A DNA stretch of 64,000 nt, from contig NZ_JAHAIF010000016.1 of assembly GCF_018372875.1 (NCBI RefSeq), positions 1-64,000 of the forward strand, given 5' to 3'. A program made the translations under genes and the position numbers. The DNA comes from Clostridium sp. (GTDB taxonomy: Bacteria; Bacillota; Clostridia; Clostridiales; Clostridiaceae). The notes under the pieces were generated by a model. The model had not been told where the DNA came from and ran no database searches. It worked only from the letters and a program-made list of their open reading frames with translations. This document shows positions 26,914 to 36,014 of this stretch, piece after piece (the first letter of the stretch is position 1; each line of letters starts with the position of its first letter).

Positions 26914-27699
26914 TTATACACCTAATTTTATCAAATTAAAAAAGTTTTTATTAACAGTCTCATTCACTGTAATAGGGTCTACTTCTTTTATTAATGCAAT
27001 CTTTTCTATTATATATTTTATATAATCTGATCTATTTCTTTTTCCCCTATTAGGCTCAGGCGACATATAAGGACAATCTGTCTCTACAAATAACCTATCT
27101 AATGGTATTTCTTTAACCACTTCTACCAACTTTTTAGCATTCTTAAATGTTATCACCCCTGTAACTCCAATATAATATCCTCTTTTTATACATTCCTTAG
27201 CAAACTCTACACTTCCTGAAAAACAGTGTACTACCCCCACCACATTAGGAAACTCCTTAATAACTTCTAACGTATCTGCGTGAGCATCCCTATCATGTAT
27301 TATCACAGGAAGATTCATATCTTCTGCTAACTTCATTTGAGCCCTAAATGCATCTTTTTGAACATCTCTTGGTGGATTTTCATCCCAATAGTAATCTAAT
27401 CCAATTTCACCCACTGCAACTATCTTATCATTCTCATTAATAATTCTTCTAAACTCTTCTAATCTATCTTCTGTAAGCTCATTAGCATTCTCTGGATGTA
27501 TACCTATAGCCCCATAAATAAAATTCTTTTCTTTTATAAGCCTACAGGTTTTACCAACACTATCATATGTTGAGGAACAATTTAGTATTCCAATAACCCC
27601 ATTTTCTACTAACTCTGCAAAGACCTCTTCTCTATCATTATCAAATGAATCATCATCATAATGAGCATGGCTATCAAAAATTCTATACTTATTTTCCAT
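26914..27699 (-). CDS. TatD family metal-dependent hydrolase
   Basis: 261 residues with the TIM-barrel amidohydrolase metal ligands: FDSHAHYDD, VGEIGLDYYWDENPP, PVIIHDRDAH, GVVHCFSG and VETDCPYMSPEPNRGKRN. Family members are 3'-5' DNA/RNA exonucleases or related phosphoesterases. Upstream neighbours in this window are DUF2383 and the MetRS genes, matching the common metG-tatD order with one insertion. Confidence 0.94.
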   Translation of the reverse strand: MENKYRIFDSHAHYDDDSFDNDREEVFAELVENGVIGILNCSSTYDSVGKTCRLIKEKNFIYGAIGIHPENANELTEDRLEEFRRIINENDKIVAVGEIGLDYYWDENPPRDVQKDAFRAQMKLAEDMNLPVIIHDRDAHADTLEVIKEFPNVVGVVHCFSGSVEFAKECIKRGYYIGVTGVITFKNAKKLVEVVKEIPLDRLFVETDCPYMSPEPNRGKRNRSDYIKYIIEKIALIKEVDPITVNETVNKNFFNLIKLGV

Positions 27700-27824
27700 A
27701 TAAACACATCCTATCTAGTAATTTATTTATATATTATACACCATTGACAAAAAAATAGCCTATATAGCTGATTCTCTTTCATGAATCTCTACTATATAGA
27801 CCACTTTCAATTAATTTCAACTTA

Positions 27825-28268
27825 TTAAAGAGGTATGGATTCTAGCTTTCTTAAACTGTTATCATAATCCTTAACTACACCTTCTACATCACTTTTTAAG
27901 CTGCTTTCTAGATCACTATGTTCTTCAATAAATTTATTAGCATTATCAATTCCAACTTTCATTGCTTCTATTGCATTATCTAATATTTCTTTATCACTAT
28001 TGACAGAAAGTAGTTTGATTTTTTGAAAAAATTCACTCATCATACCTATTACTCCTAAGGAATCATTGGCATCTCCACCAAGTTGCTCAATTCTATGTGT
28101 TATTGATTCTTCATGTCTCTTAAATGTTTCTGTAACTTGGACTAAAGAATCTTTTAACTCTTTAGACTCTGCCCTTTCAATATAATCTTTAAAAGTACTT
28201 CCTCCCATGTGGATTCCTTTTAAGAACTTATTCATTTCTTTTATTACTTCAGCATTATTACTATCCAT
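27825..28268 (-). CDS. DUF2383 ferritin-like helical protein
   Basis: 147 residues from the ATG at 28268 (GAGGTG six bases upstream). Predicted all-helical: FLKGIHMGGSTFKDYIERAE, KRHEESITHRIEQLGGDAND, then LDNAIEAMKVGIDNANKFIE. This is the PA2169/DUF2383 four-helix type. Small soluble protein, often stress- or sporulation-linked in clostridia; function unknown. Not part of the conserved metG-tatD block. Confidence 0.8.
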   Translation of the reverse strand: MDSNNAEVIKEMNKFLKGIHMGGSTFKDYIERAESKELKDSLVQVTETFKRHEESITHRIEQLGGDANDSLGVIGMMSEFFQKIKLLSVNSDKEILDNAIEAMKVGIDNANKFIEEHSDLESSLKSDVEGVVKDYDNSLRKLESIPL

Positions 28269-28416
28269 AACTATCACCTCAAATATAGTTTTATATAAAT
28301 ATAAACTTTTATACTACTTTTTATTTATGTCACACAACTGTCATATCCTGAGTTTATATTTAAATACATAGTAGCTAAGACATATAAATTTTATGTTCTC
28401 TTATTTTTAATGTATG

Positions 28417-28467
28417 AAAAAGACCTAGAGTATTTATCCCCCTTTATATAAATGCTCTAGGTCTTTT
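28417..28467 (-). terminator. Long terminator hairpin downstream of the second MetRS gene
   Basis: AAAGACCTAGAG / CTCTAGGTCTTT stem with an inner ATTTAT / ATAAAT pairing, followed by T's on the minus strand. It lies about 190 bp after the MetRS stop, leaving a long untranslated tail. Confidence 0.75.
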
Positions 28468-28515
28468 CAATTGTTAATATTTATTAACATCTTGTTTTCA
28501 AAACATATTTCTTTT

Positions 28516-28544
28516 TGACACTATTTTGTCATATTAATAATGTA
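28516..28544 (+). promoter_or_regulatory. Possible plus-strand promoter for a small RNA
   Basis: TTGACA (28516-28521), 17-nt spacer, TAATGT. The -35 is perfect, the -10 is poor. Confidence 0.4.
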
Positions 28545-28550
28545 ACATAT

Positions 28551-28656
28551 AACTTGTAAAGTAGTTAAAGCATTATTATTTACCCCTTATAACCATCTTA
28601 AATAGATTGGTTTGTAGGACATCCCAAACCCCTATTGTGGATGTCCTAATTTTTTG
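28551..28656 (+). ncRNA. Candidate small RNA opposite the 3' end of the second MetRS gene
   Basis: A plus-strand terminator (TAGGACATCC / GGATGTCCTA, 28615-28648, then TTTTTT) has no plus-strand gene before it. With the promoter-like TTGACA at 28516 it defines a transcript of about 105 nt without an open frame. The hairpin has no T-run on the minus strand, so it does not serve the MetRS gene. No known RNA family recognised. Confidence 0.4.
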
Positions 28657-28657
28657 T

Positions 28658-30286
28658 TTAATTTTTATCTTCTTTCATCAAGTTTAATTCTTCAATTACA
28701 TTCTTTTTATCTATTTTTTCAAATAATATACTAATATCATCTATTTCACCTGACTTTATTTCTACATAACTCCAAGTTGCTTCATTTAAACTTATAAAGT
28801 TCCTTATTTTAGAAGAGGACTCAGGCATAAAAGGTTCTAATAAATTAGATAAATTTGCAATTAACTGCACACATACATATAAATCTTTACCACATTCTAT
28901 CTTATCTTTCTTAACTTTTACCCATGGCTCAAATTCATCAAACATTTTATTTGCTTTTCTTATCATTTTAACTATTTGCTGTAAACCATCTTTAAATTCT
29001 CCGTCTTCTATTTTATCTCCAACGCTAAAATATAGCTGGAGTATCTCATTTTTCAATGACTTAGATACTTCTCCACTTGGAATTTTACCTCCAAAGTTCC
29101 TTTTAATAAAGGTTAACGTTCTATTTACAAGATTTCCATATAACCCAACTAAATCATTGTTGATGGTATTTATAAAATCTCTCCATGTAAAATCAGAATC
29201 CTTATTTTCTGGGCTATTTAATATTAGATAATATCTTACTGCATCTGAATTATATCTATCAATTATGTGATCTACCCATATTGCCCAATTTTTTGCTGCT
29301 GAAAATCTCTTTCCTTCAAGCTTTAAATACTCTCCAGACACCTCTCTAATTGATGGATTTTTTATTCCTAATCCAGATAATATTGCCGGGAAAATAACTG
29401 TATGGAATGGAATATTATCTTTACCATGAACAAAGTAAACCCTACTATCTTCACCGTCCCAATATTCCTTATAATCTTCCCCACGTTCTTCAAGAACTTG
29501 CATACTTGCTGTTAAATATCCCATTACAGCTTCAATCCAAACATATATTTTCTTATCTTCATAACCACTTAATGGTACATCTATTCCCCAATTAAAATCT
29601 CTTGTTACAGCCCTATCTCTTAGGCCTTCATCAAGATATCTTTTAGTAATTACTTCAGCATTTTTTCTCCAACCTTGTTGCTTTATATATAATCTTCTCA
29701 CATCATTTTCAAACTTAGACAAAGCAAAAAATAAATGACTCGTATTTTTAATTACTGGCTCAGAGCCACATATTTTACACTTTTTATTTAAAATTTCTGA
29801 TGCTTCAAATATCTCAGAGCATTCTAGACATTGATCACCTAATGCCTCTCCTCCGCAAATTGGACATTTTCCCTCTATATATCTATCAGATAAAAACTCA
29901 CCACACTTTTCGCAATATACCTGTTCAATATCTTTTTCATATATATATCCCTTATTATATAGTTCTAATATAAAGCTTTTAACACTATTACTATGATATT
30001 CCGTATGAGTTTGAGTGAATAAATCAAAAGAAAAATTCAGCTTTTTAAAACAATTTAAAAACTCATTATAATATTTTTTAGAGGCTTCTAATGGTGTTAT
30101 TCCTTCTTCTTTTGCTTTCATTGTTACAGGAGTTCCATGGGAGTCACATCCTGATACAAACACCACTTCATCTCCCATTAACCTATGATATCTAGCCAAA
30201 ATATCCCCTGGTAATAATACTGCTATTCTTCCTAAGTGCAATGGACCATTAGCATAAGGCCATGCATTCCCTATAATTACATTCAA
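28658..30286 (-). CDS. Divergent second methionyl-tRNA synthetase (class I tRNA ligase)
   Basis: 542 residues from a TTG at 30286, eight bases after AAGGGGG; the frame extends further but the binding site lies in it. Features: N-terminal class I site PYANGPLHLGR, where the second His of HIGH is Arg; CDSHGTP; two zinc knuckles (YCEKCGEFLSDRYIEGKCPI, QCLECSEI ... KCKICG); WIEAVMGYLTA; and KRFSAAKNWAIW in place of KMSKS. It ends without the C-terminal tRNA-binding domain. It follows the canonical metG, so it may be a reserve or stress MetRS, or have another aminoacyl role. Activity cannot be judged from sequence. Confidence 0.85.
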   Translation of the reverse strand: MNVIIGNAWPYANGPLHLGRIAVLLPGDILARYHRLMGDEVVFVSGCDSHGTPVTMKAKEEGITPLEASKKYYNEFLNCFKKLNFSFDLFTQTHTEYHSNSVKSFILELYNKGYIYEKDIEQVYCEKCGEFLSDRYIEGKCPICGGEALGDQCLECSEIFEASEILNKKCKICGSEPVIKNTSHLFFALSKFENDVRRLYIKQQGWRKNAEVITKRYLDEGLRDRAVTRDFNWGIDVPLSGYEDKKIYVWIEAVMGYLTASMQVLEERGEDYKEYWDGEDSRVYFVHGKDNIPFHTVIFPAILSGLGIKNPSIREVSGEYLKLEGKRFSAAKNWAIWVDHIIDRYNSDAVRYYLILNSPENKDSDFTWRDFINTINNDLVGLYGNLVNRTLTFIKRNFGGKIPSGEVSKSLKNEILQLYFSVGDKIEDGEFKDGLQQIVKMIRKANKMFDEFEPWVKVKKDKIECGKDLYVCVQLIANLSNLLEPFMPESSSKIRNFISLNEATWSYVEIKSGEIDDISILFEKIDKKNVIEELNLMKEDKN

Positions 30287-30354
30287 TAATATAACCCCCT
30301 TCAAAAATAATAAAACTTAAGCATAAACTTTCAATTATAGGAACTTCTTTTAAC

Positions 30355-30377
30355 AAAAACCCAGCAATAGCTGGGTT
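30355..30377 (-). terminator. Terminator of metG
   Basis: AACCCAGC / GCTGGGTT stem, four-base loop, T's on the minus strand. It separates metG from the second MetRS gene. Confidence 0.8.
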
Positions 30378-30408
30378 CTATGTTTACCTTTATTAACTTT
30401 TATTCTTA

Positions 30409-32340
30409 TTATCTAACTACACTACCTGTTGGTAATTCTCCTGGATTAACAAGTGTTAATAAACTATCATCATCAGTAGACGCCGCAAGAATCATTCCTT
30501 GTGATAGTTCTCCTCTTAATTTAACTGGTTTTAAATTAGCTACAAGCACTACATACTTTCCAACTAATTCTTCTGGCTTATAGTACTTTGCTATACCAGA
30601 AACCACTTGTCTTTCCTCTCCACCTAAATCAACTTTTAATTTAAGTAACTTCTTAGCTCCCTTAATTGGTTCACAAGCAAGAACTTTTACCACTCTTAAA
30701 TCTAACTTTTCAAAATCCTCTATAGTTATCTCTTCTTTAATAGGTTGTATTTCTCTTTTAACTTCTTTCTTTTGAGCAGCTTGAATAGCCTCTAATTCAG
30801 CAAGTTTTGCATCTACGTCTATTCTAGGGAATAAGTTTTCACCTTTATGAACCTTAGTTCCTGCAATAGTTCCATCAAAGCTTGATAATGTTGCCCACTC
30901 AACTACTGTAGTATTTAATTGTTCATTGATCTTCTTAGCAGTATCAGGTAAAAATGCTGATAATAATACAGATGAGAATCTTAAACTTTCAGCTAAGTTA
31001 TATAATACAGTTCCTAATCTTTCTTTCTTGTCTTCATCCTTTGCTAATATCCAAGGAGTTGTTTCATCTATATATTTATTAGCTCTTCCTATTAAGTTAA
31101 ATATAGCTTCTAAAGCTTCTGGAATTCTTAATTCATCAATAGCTTTTTCTACTAGCTTAGGAGTTTCTACTGCCAAGTTTATTAATTCATTATCAATATC
31201 TTCCTTAGCTGTTGGAGCAGGTATTACGCCATCAAAGTACTTTTCTACCATTGCAACTGTTCTAGATAAAAGGTTTCCTAAATCATTACATAAGTCTGAA
31301 TTTATCTTCTTTATGAAAATTTCATTATTAAATAATCCATCTGATCCAAATGGAATTTCTCTTAAAAGGTAGTATCTTACTGGATCCACTCCAAAGTTTT
31401 CAACTAAAACTACTGGATCTACAACATTTCCTTTAGATTTAGACATCTTTCCTCCATCAACAAGTAACCATCCGTGTCCAAATACTTGTTTTGGTAATGG
31501 TAAATCTAATGCCATCAACATAATTGGCCAATAAATAGTATGGAATCTTAATATATCCTTACCTATTAAATGTACATCTGCAGGCCAATATTTCTTGTAT
31601 AATTCGTCGTTATCACTTCCATATCCTAATGCAGTAATATAGTTAGATAGTGCATCTATCCAAACATAAACAACGTGATCTTCATCAAATGTTACTGGAA
31701 CACCCCAGTCAAAGCTTGTTCTTGATACACAAAGATCTTGTAGCCCTGGCTTTAAGAAGTTATTTAACATTTCATTCTTTCTTGATTCTGGTTGAATAAA
31801 ATCTGGATGTTCTTCTATATACTTTATTAATCTTTCTGCATACTTACTCATTTGGAAGAAGTAAGCTTCTTCTTTTGATTTTTCTACTGGTCTTCCACAA
31901 TCAGGACAATTTCCATTTACTAATTGAGTTTCAGTCCAGAAAGATTCACATGGTGTACAATATAATCCCTCATAAGAACTCTTATAAATATCACCTTTGT
32001 CATATAGCTTTTTAAAGATATCTTGAACAGCTTTAACATGATAGTCATCAGTTGTTCTAATAAACTTATCATAGCTAATATTCATCATTTTCCAAAGGTC
32101 CTTAATACCTGCAACTATTTCATTAACATGCTCAATAGGTGTTATTCCTTTTTCTTCAGCTATTCTTTGAATTTTTTGGCCATGTTCATCAGTTCCTGTT
32201 AAGAACATCACATCATAACCTGTTAATCTTTTAAATCTAGCAATTGCATCTGCAGCAACTGTAGTATAGGTGTTTCCTATATGTAAGTTAGTTGATGGAT
32301 AGTAAATTGGTGTAGTTATATAATATGGTTTTTTACACAT
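30409..32340 (-). CDS. metG: Methionyl-tRNA synthetase
   Basis: Charges initiator and elongator tRNA-Met. 643 residues: the class I site is HIGN in PSTNLHIGNTYTTVAADAI, with one zinc knuckle (LYCTPCESFWTETQLVNGNC PDCG), [12 protein letters not shown] (about 298-309), an anticodon-binding helical domain, and the C-terminal EMAP/Trbp111-like tRNA-binding domain (EDFEKLDLRVVKVLACEPIK ... LRGELSQGMILAAS, about 540-643). Start after AAGGAGG. The T-box leader with AUG specifier confirms Met regulation. Confidence 0.97.
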   Translation of the reverse strand: MCKKPYYITTPIYYPSTNLHIGNTYTTVAADAIARFKRLTGYDVMFLTGTDEHGQKIQRIAEEKGITPIEHVNEIVAGIKDLWKMMNISYDKFIRTTDDYHVKAVQDIFKKLYDKGDIYKSSYEGLYCTPCESFWTETQLVNGNCPDCGRPVEKSKEEAYFFQMSKYAERLIKYIEEHPDFIQPESRKNEMLNNFLKPGLQDLCVSRTSFDWGVPVTFDEDHVVYVWIDALSNYITALGYGSDNDELYKKYWPADVHLIGKDILRFHTIYWPIMLMALDLPLPKQVFGHGWLLVDGGKMSKSKGNVVDPVVLVENFGVDPVRYYLLREIPFGSDGLFNNEIFIKKINSDLCNDLGNLLSRTVAMVEKYFDGVIPAPTAKEDIDNELINLAVETPKLVEKAIDELRIPEALEAIFNLIGRANKYIDETTPWILAKDEDKKERLGTVLYNLAESLRFSSVLLSAFLPDTAKKINEQLNTTVVEWATLSSFDGTIAGTKVHKGENLFPRIDVDAKLAELEAIQAAQKKEVKREIQPIKEEITIEDFEKLDLRVVKVLACEPIKGAKKLLKLKVDLGGEERQVVSGIAKYYKPEELVGKYVVLVANLKPVKLRGELSQGMILAASTDDDSLLTLVNPGELPTGSVVR

Positions 32341-32370
32341 TTTTTAAATTCCTCCTTTTGTTTTCTGATA

Positions 32371-32645
32371 ATAAAAAAGTCTCTATATAGGTATTTTTCC
32401 TATATAGAGACGTAATAAACTTATTTACGTGTTACCACTCTAATTCTTTTTTATCTCACGATAAAAAACTCACTAAGTGACTATCATCACTCTGCAATAT
32501 AACGGTTGCTACCGTAACCATCTAACTTATTTAAGCTCAAAGGTTCTACTCCAAGACCATCTTCACAAAGCTTCTTTGACATTAACTTTCACCATACGTT
32601 AACTCTCTTTAGACTTTCTACTTTACTACTCTTCTCTTCATTGTA
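32371..32645 (-). ncRNA. T-box leader (methionine) of metG
   Basis: On the minus strand: specifier AUG at 32560-32558 in the context GTGAAG-AUG-GTC; T-box element AGAGTGGTAACACG at 32441-32428, diverged from the usual AGGGTGGNACCGCG but keeping the UGGU that reads the tRNA end; and terminator GTCTCTATATAGG / CCTATATAGAGAC (32379-32411) with T-run. Confidence 0.9.
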
Positions 32646-32659
32646 TTTACTTATATTTT

Positions 32660-32688
32660 ATGATAAATCAAAAAAAAATATCTGTCAA
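32660..32688 (-). promoter_or_regulatory. Promoter of the metG T-box leader
   Basis: TTGACA, 17-nt spacer, TATCAT on the minus strand; start point near 32653. The rest of the 32690-32757 gap holds nothing else I can name. Confidence 0.65.
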
Positions 32689-32792
32689 ATAATTTTAAAG
32701 TTACCAACATAAATAAATTCATTTCTAAATTGTCAAAGAAATAAATTAATGCTATGGTATAATATTCTAAAAAAGTAAAGGGGAGATATAAA

Positions 32793-33290
32793 TTGAATAG
32801 GTTTGAATTTCCTAAGGTTGGCTATAGAAACCTTAAAACTGCTTTATCAGTATTTATATGTATGGTTTTATTTGAACTAGCAGGAGATAAGAATCCTTTT
32901 TATGCTTGTATCGCAGCAGTTATATGTATGAAGGATACTGTTGAAAGTACTTTTAGTATGGGTAAAAATAGACTTATAGGTACTCTTCTTGGAGGTCTTA
33001 TCGGAGTACTTTTTATATTTATAGTAGATAACATATTATTTCTACAATCTATAAATTCTCTTGTCACTGCTATAGGTGTAATTGGAGCAATTTACTTATG
33101 TAATATAATAAAAAAACCTGGTGCTGTTACTATTTGCTGTATTGTTTTTATAGGAATTATGATTAACTACGATGGACCAGCCTCATATTCTTATGCCATA
33201 GGTAGAAGTATTGATACTTCTATTGGAATAATAATAGCAATATTTATAAATAAATATATAAATCCTCCTGTAGAGAAAAATAAAGATTAA
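32793..33290 (+). CDS. FUSC/aromatic-acid-exporter-type membrane protein
   Basis: 165 residues, TTG start seven bases after GGGGAG. Four to six hydrophobic segments. The start pattern GYRNLKTALSVFICMVLFEL then GDKNPFYACIAAVICMKDTV and NRLIGTLLGGLIGVLF is the N-terminal membrane module of ArAE/FUSC family proteins (DUF939 type). The soluble C-terminal part is absent, a short form common in Firmicutes. Substrate unknown. An extended -10 (TGG-TATAAT, to 32763) precedes it. Confidence 0.75.
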   Translation: MNRFEFPKVGYRNLKTALSVFICMVLFELAGDKNPFYACIAAVICMKDTVESTFSMGKNRLIGTLLGGLIGVLFIFIVDNILFLQSINSLVTAIGVIGAIYLCNIIKKPGAVTICCIVFIGIMINYDGPASYSYAIGRSIDTSIGIIIAIFINKYINPPVEKNKD

Positions 33291-33387
33291 CAAATAGTTT
33301 TCAGAATATTCTTGATTGTAAATATTTTCTTATATATAATAAAAATAACAGTCGAAAAAAGAAGATTTATTTTTAGGGGGTATTGGG

Positions 33388-33843
33388 ATGAGTGATTTAT
33401 CATTATTTAAAGCATTTTTGGTAGAAGCAAAGAAAAATTCTTATAATGGTCGAAATAAAAAAGTTCAATCTTCTAAACCAAACTCAGATGATTTTACTTT
33501 TAAAAAATACGATTATTACTACCTAGATAGCCACATAGGTAAACAAAGGTTTATTGGTCAAGAAATTATTTGGAAAGATGAAAAGTCTTATTGGGGAATG
33601 AACTATGTTGGAAAATTATTAACTAATGATATTCCAAATGGTTTTTCGGACTTTTTATCAGAAGCTTTATCTAGGGTTTCTGAAGATGCTCCTTATAGAG
33701 GACCAAAAAGTTTTAGAAAATCCGACTTTGAATATCAATGTGTTTGGAATGGAGAAGTTGATTCTTTTAAAGGCGAAGAATTTATATCTTATAAAGGTTC
33801 ACCGATATTTAAATTAGATTTTCATGGTGGAACAATAAGATAG
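33388..33843 (+). CDS. DUF5680 family protein
   Basis: 151 residues, ATG after AGGGGG. The pattern FLVEAKKNSYNG, then YYYLDSHIGKQRFIGQEIIW and WGMNYVGK with YRGPKSF and FEYQCVWNGEVDSFKGEEFI, fits the small DUF5680 domain seen alone or behind helix-turn-helix domains. Here there is no DNA-binding part. Function unknown. Confidence 0.8.
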   Translation: MSDLSLFKAFLVEAKKNSYNGRNKKVQSSKPNSDDFTFKKYDYYYLDSHIGKQRFIGQEIIWKDEKSYWGMNYVGKLLTNDIPNGFSDFLSEALSRVSEDAPYRGPKSFRKSDFEYQCVWNGEVDSFKGEEFISYKGSPIFKLDFHGGTIR

Positions 33844-33847
33844 GCAA

Positions 33848-33898
33848 TAAAAAAGAGCGATACTAAGGTAAGCATTACCCTAATATCGCTCTTTTTTT
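33848..33898. terminator. Bidirectional terminator between DUF5680 and the NhaC-family gene
   Basis: AAAGAGCGATA / TATCGCTCTTT stem with runs of A and T on both sides; serves both converging genes. Confidence 0.88.
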
Positions 33899-33932
33899 AT
33901 ATTCTTATATTTATTTATTTTTATATCTTTAC

Positions 33933-35654
33933 TTATTCTTTAACCTCATCTACAGGTTTTCCTATGAAATATATTAATAAGCTAAGTCCTATAATAGATA
34001 ATGGTAATACAATATATACTGGTAACCCTAAACCAACAGGAATATAACCAAATAATATTGTAAGTACTGCTACGAATAATGCATACCACATTTGAGTCTT
34101 AACGTGAGCAATATGATCACATCCCGCTCCCATTGATGACATTATTGTTGTATCTGATATAGGTGAACAATGATCTCCAAATATTGCTCCTGTTAATACA
34201 GCACTTGTACTCATAATAATATAAGTCATATCTGGTGAAATCGCATGTGCTAGAGGAATAGCAAGTGGCATTAATATACCCATTGTTCCATAAGCAGTTC
34301 CTGTTGCAAATGAAATTACAGCTCCAAATATAAATATTACACTTGGTAACAAGAATTGTGGTAATGAATCTGATAATAATGTTACTAGATATTGTGCTGT
34401 ACCTAATTCTTTAATTACTGAACTTAAAGACCAAGCAAGTATTAATATAACTCCAGTTATAATTAATCCCTTCATTCCATCTATCCAGATTTCTATACCT
34501 TCTGATATAGTAAATATCTTCTTACAAACACCTAAAATTAATGCTACAATACTTGCAAATAATGCTGCTTGGAATAATGCTATAGAAGCATCTGCATTAC
34601 TGAAGGTTTGTTGTATTGCTGTAAATGAAAACGGAGATTCTGTTAACACAGCTTTTAATGCTATATCTTCTCCTGCCATAATTGCAGTATACCCACTATA
34701 ATAAAAACTTGCTAGAGCTGCTACTATTAATGTTCCTATTGGAATTATAGCATTCCATATACTTAATTTAATTCCACTCTTAGCTTCAAATTCTTCAGCA
34801 GTATCTTCATCTATTGCAATATCCTTTAATTCTTGCTCTCCTCTTCTTGCTTTTATTTCAGCATTTCTCATTGGTCCAAAATCTCTTAAAAGTACAGCTG
34901 AAATAACTACAAATGCAAGTATTAAAATGTTATAGAACCTATATGGAATAGTTTGTAAGAATACTCCAAATGAATCTACATTTTGCCCTATTCCAGCAAA
35001 TGCATCTCCAATTAGTCCTACTTCAAGTCCTATCCATGTTGATATTATTGCAAGACCTGCAATAGGCGCCGCTGTTGCATCTATTATAAAAGATAATTTT
35101 TCTCTTGATACCTTCATCTTATCTGCTACTGGCTTCATTATTGGTCCAACAATTAATGCATTTGCATAATCATCAAAGAAAACAAATAACCCTAATAACC
35201 AAGTAACAATTTGTGTACTTCTAGGTGTCTTTGCCATTTTAGCAAGTGCTTCAGCTACTGCTCTAGCTCCACCCATCTTAGAAATTAAATTAATAACTCC
35301 TCCAATAACCAATACTTGTAATACAATACCTGCATTCCATGGATCAGCAAGTGAATTTAATGCTCTTTGTACAAAATCTAGAAATGCTTGCACCAAAGCT
35401 CCAAATACATTATATCCTGCAAGCTGTACCATAAAACACCCTGAAAGTGTTCCTATAAATAATGATATTACAACGTTTTTTGTTATAAACGCTAATATTA
35501 TTGCTACCAATGGTGGTATAAGTGTTAATACCCCAAATCTTTCTGAATTTACTACAGCAGGCTCAACCTCTGCTGCAAATGCTACAGTTGATGATAGTAA
35601 AACCAATATCAATGTAGACATAAATAGTACTAAGTTTCTACTTCTGTTTTTCAT
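33933..35654 (-). CDS. NhaC-family antiporter under lysine riboswitch (predicted lysine transporter)
   Basis: 573 residues, about 12-14 membrane segments, starting with a signal-like segment (LVLFMSTLILVLLSSTVAFA). NhaC-type conserved stretches are present: FFDDYANALIVGP, FATGTAYGTMGILMPLAIPL and GAIFGDHCSPISDTTIMSSM. Annotation by homology alone would say Na+/H+ antiporter. The lysine riboswitch directly upstream argues for lysine import, as proposed for riboswitch-linked NhaC proteins (LysW). Single-gene unit; start after AGGGGG. Confidence 0.85.
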   Translation of the reverse strand: MKNRSRNLVLFMSTLILVLLSSTVAFAAEVEPAVVNSERFGVLTLIPPLVAIILAFITKNVVISLFIGTLSGCFMVQLAGYNVFGALVQAFLDFVQRALNSLADPWNAGIVLQVLVIGGVINLISKMGGARAVAEALAKMAKTPRSTQIVTWLLGLFVFFDDYANALIVGPIMKPVADKMKVSREKLSFIIDATAAPIAGLAIISTWIGLEVGLIGDAFAGIGQNVDSFGVFLQTIPYRFYNILILAFVVISAVLLRDFGPMRNAEIKARRGEQELKDIAIDEDTAEEFEAKSGIKLSIWNAIIPIGTLIVAALASFYYSGYTAIMAGEDIALKAVLTESPFSFTAIQQTFSNADASIALFQAALFASIVALILGVCKKIFTISEGIEIWIDGMKGLIITGVILILAWSLSSVIKELGTAQYLVTLLSDSLPQFLLPSVIFIFGAVISFATGTAYGTMGILMPLAIPLAHAISPDMTYIIMSTSAVLTGAIFGDHCSPISDTTIMSSMGAGCDHIAHVKTQMWYALFVAVLTILFGYIPVGLGLPVYIVLPLSIIGLSLLIYFIGKPVDEVKE

Positions 35655-35704
35655 AATGATTCCCCCTAAAATTTTTTAATTGTGAAAAGATTTAGAGGTA
35701 AAAA

Positions 35705-35935
35705 TAGGAAAAGCCCTGAGATAACACTCAAGGCTTAAAACACACACATTAAAAATCCTGAATGATAGCTCACCACAAAAATATTTGTGACAGTCTTATA
35801 CATATTCTGCATAAGCCCAGTATTAGAACATTAAAGCTTTAATTCTATACTTCGGCGATAATTCCTTTCCTATTGCTTCATTCTGCTTACGTCCACAAAA
35901 GTACTATTAAGTATCGCGCCTCTACCTCTTCTCTT
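35705..35935 (-). ncRNA. Lysine riboswitch (L box)
   Basis: On the minus strand the conserved L-box blocks appear in order: AGGTAGAGGCGCGA (35927-35914), GCCGAAG (35856-35850), CTGGG near 35820, CTGTCA (35793-35788) and GAGCTATC (about 35771-35764). An intrinsic terminator follows: AAGCCTTGAG / CTCAGGGCTT (about 35713-35738) plus T-rich tail. Lysine binding should stop transcription before the NhaC-family gene. Confidence 0.95.
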
Positions 35936-36014
35936 ATTCACTTGTAATAATTTAGGTTAATTATACATAACTTCTTAATGACTTGCAAGTTTTTTTTATA
36001 TCTTTTAGCAGTTA

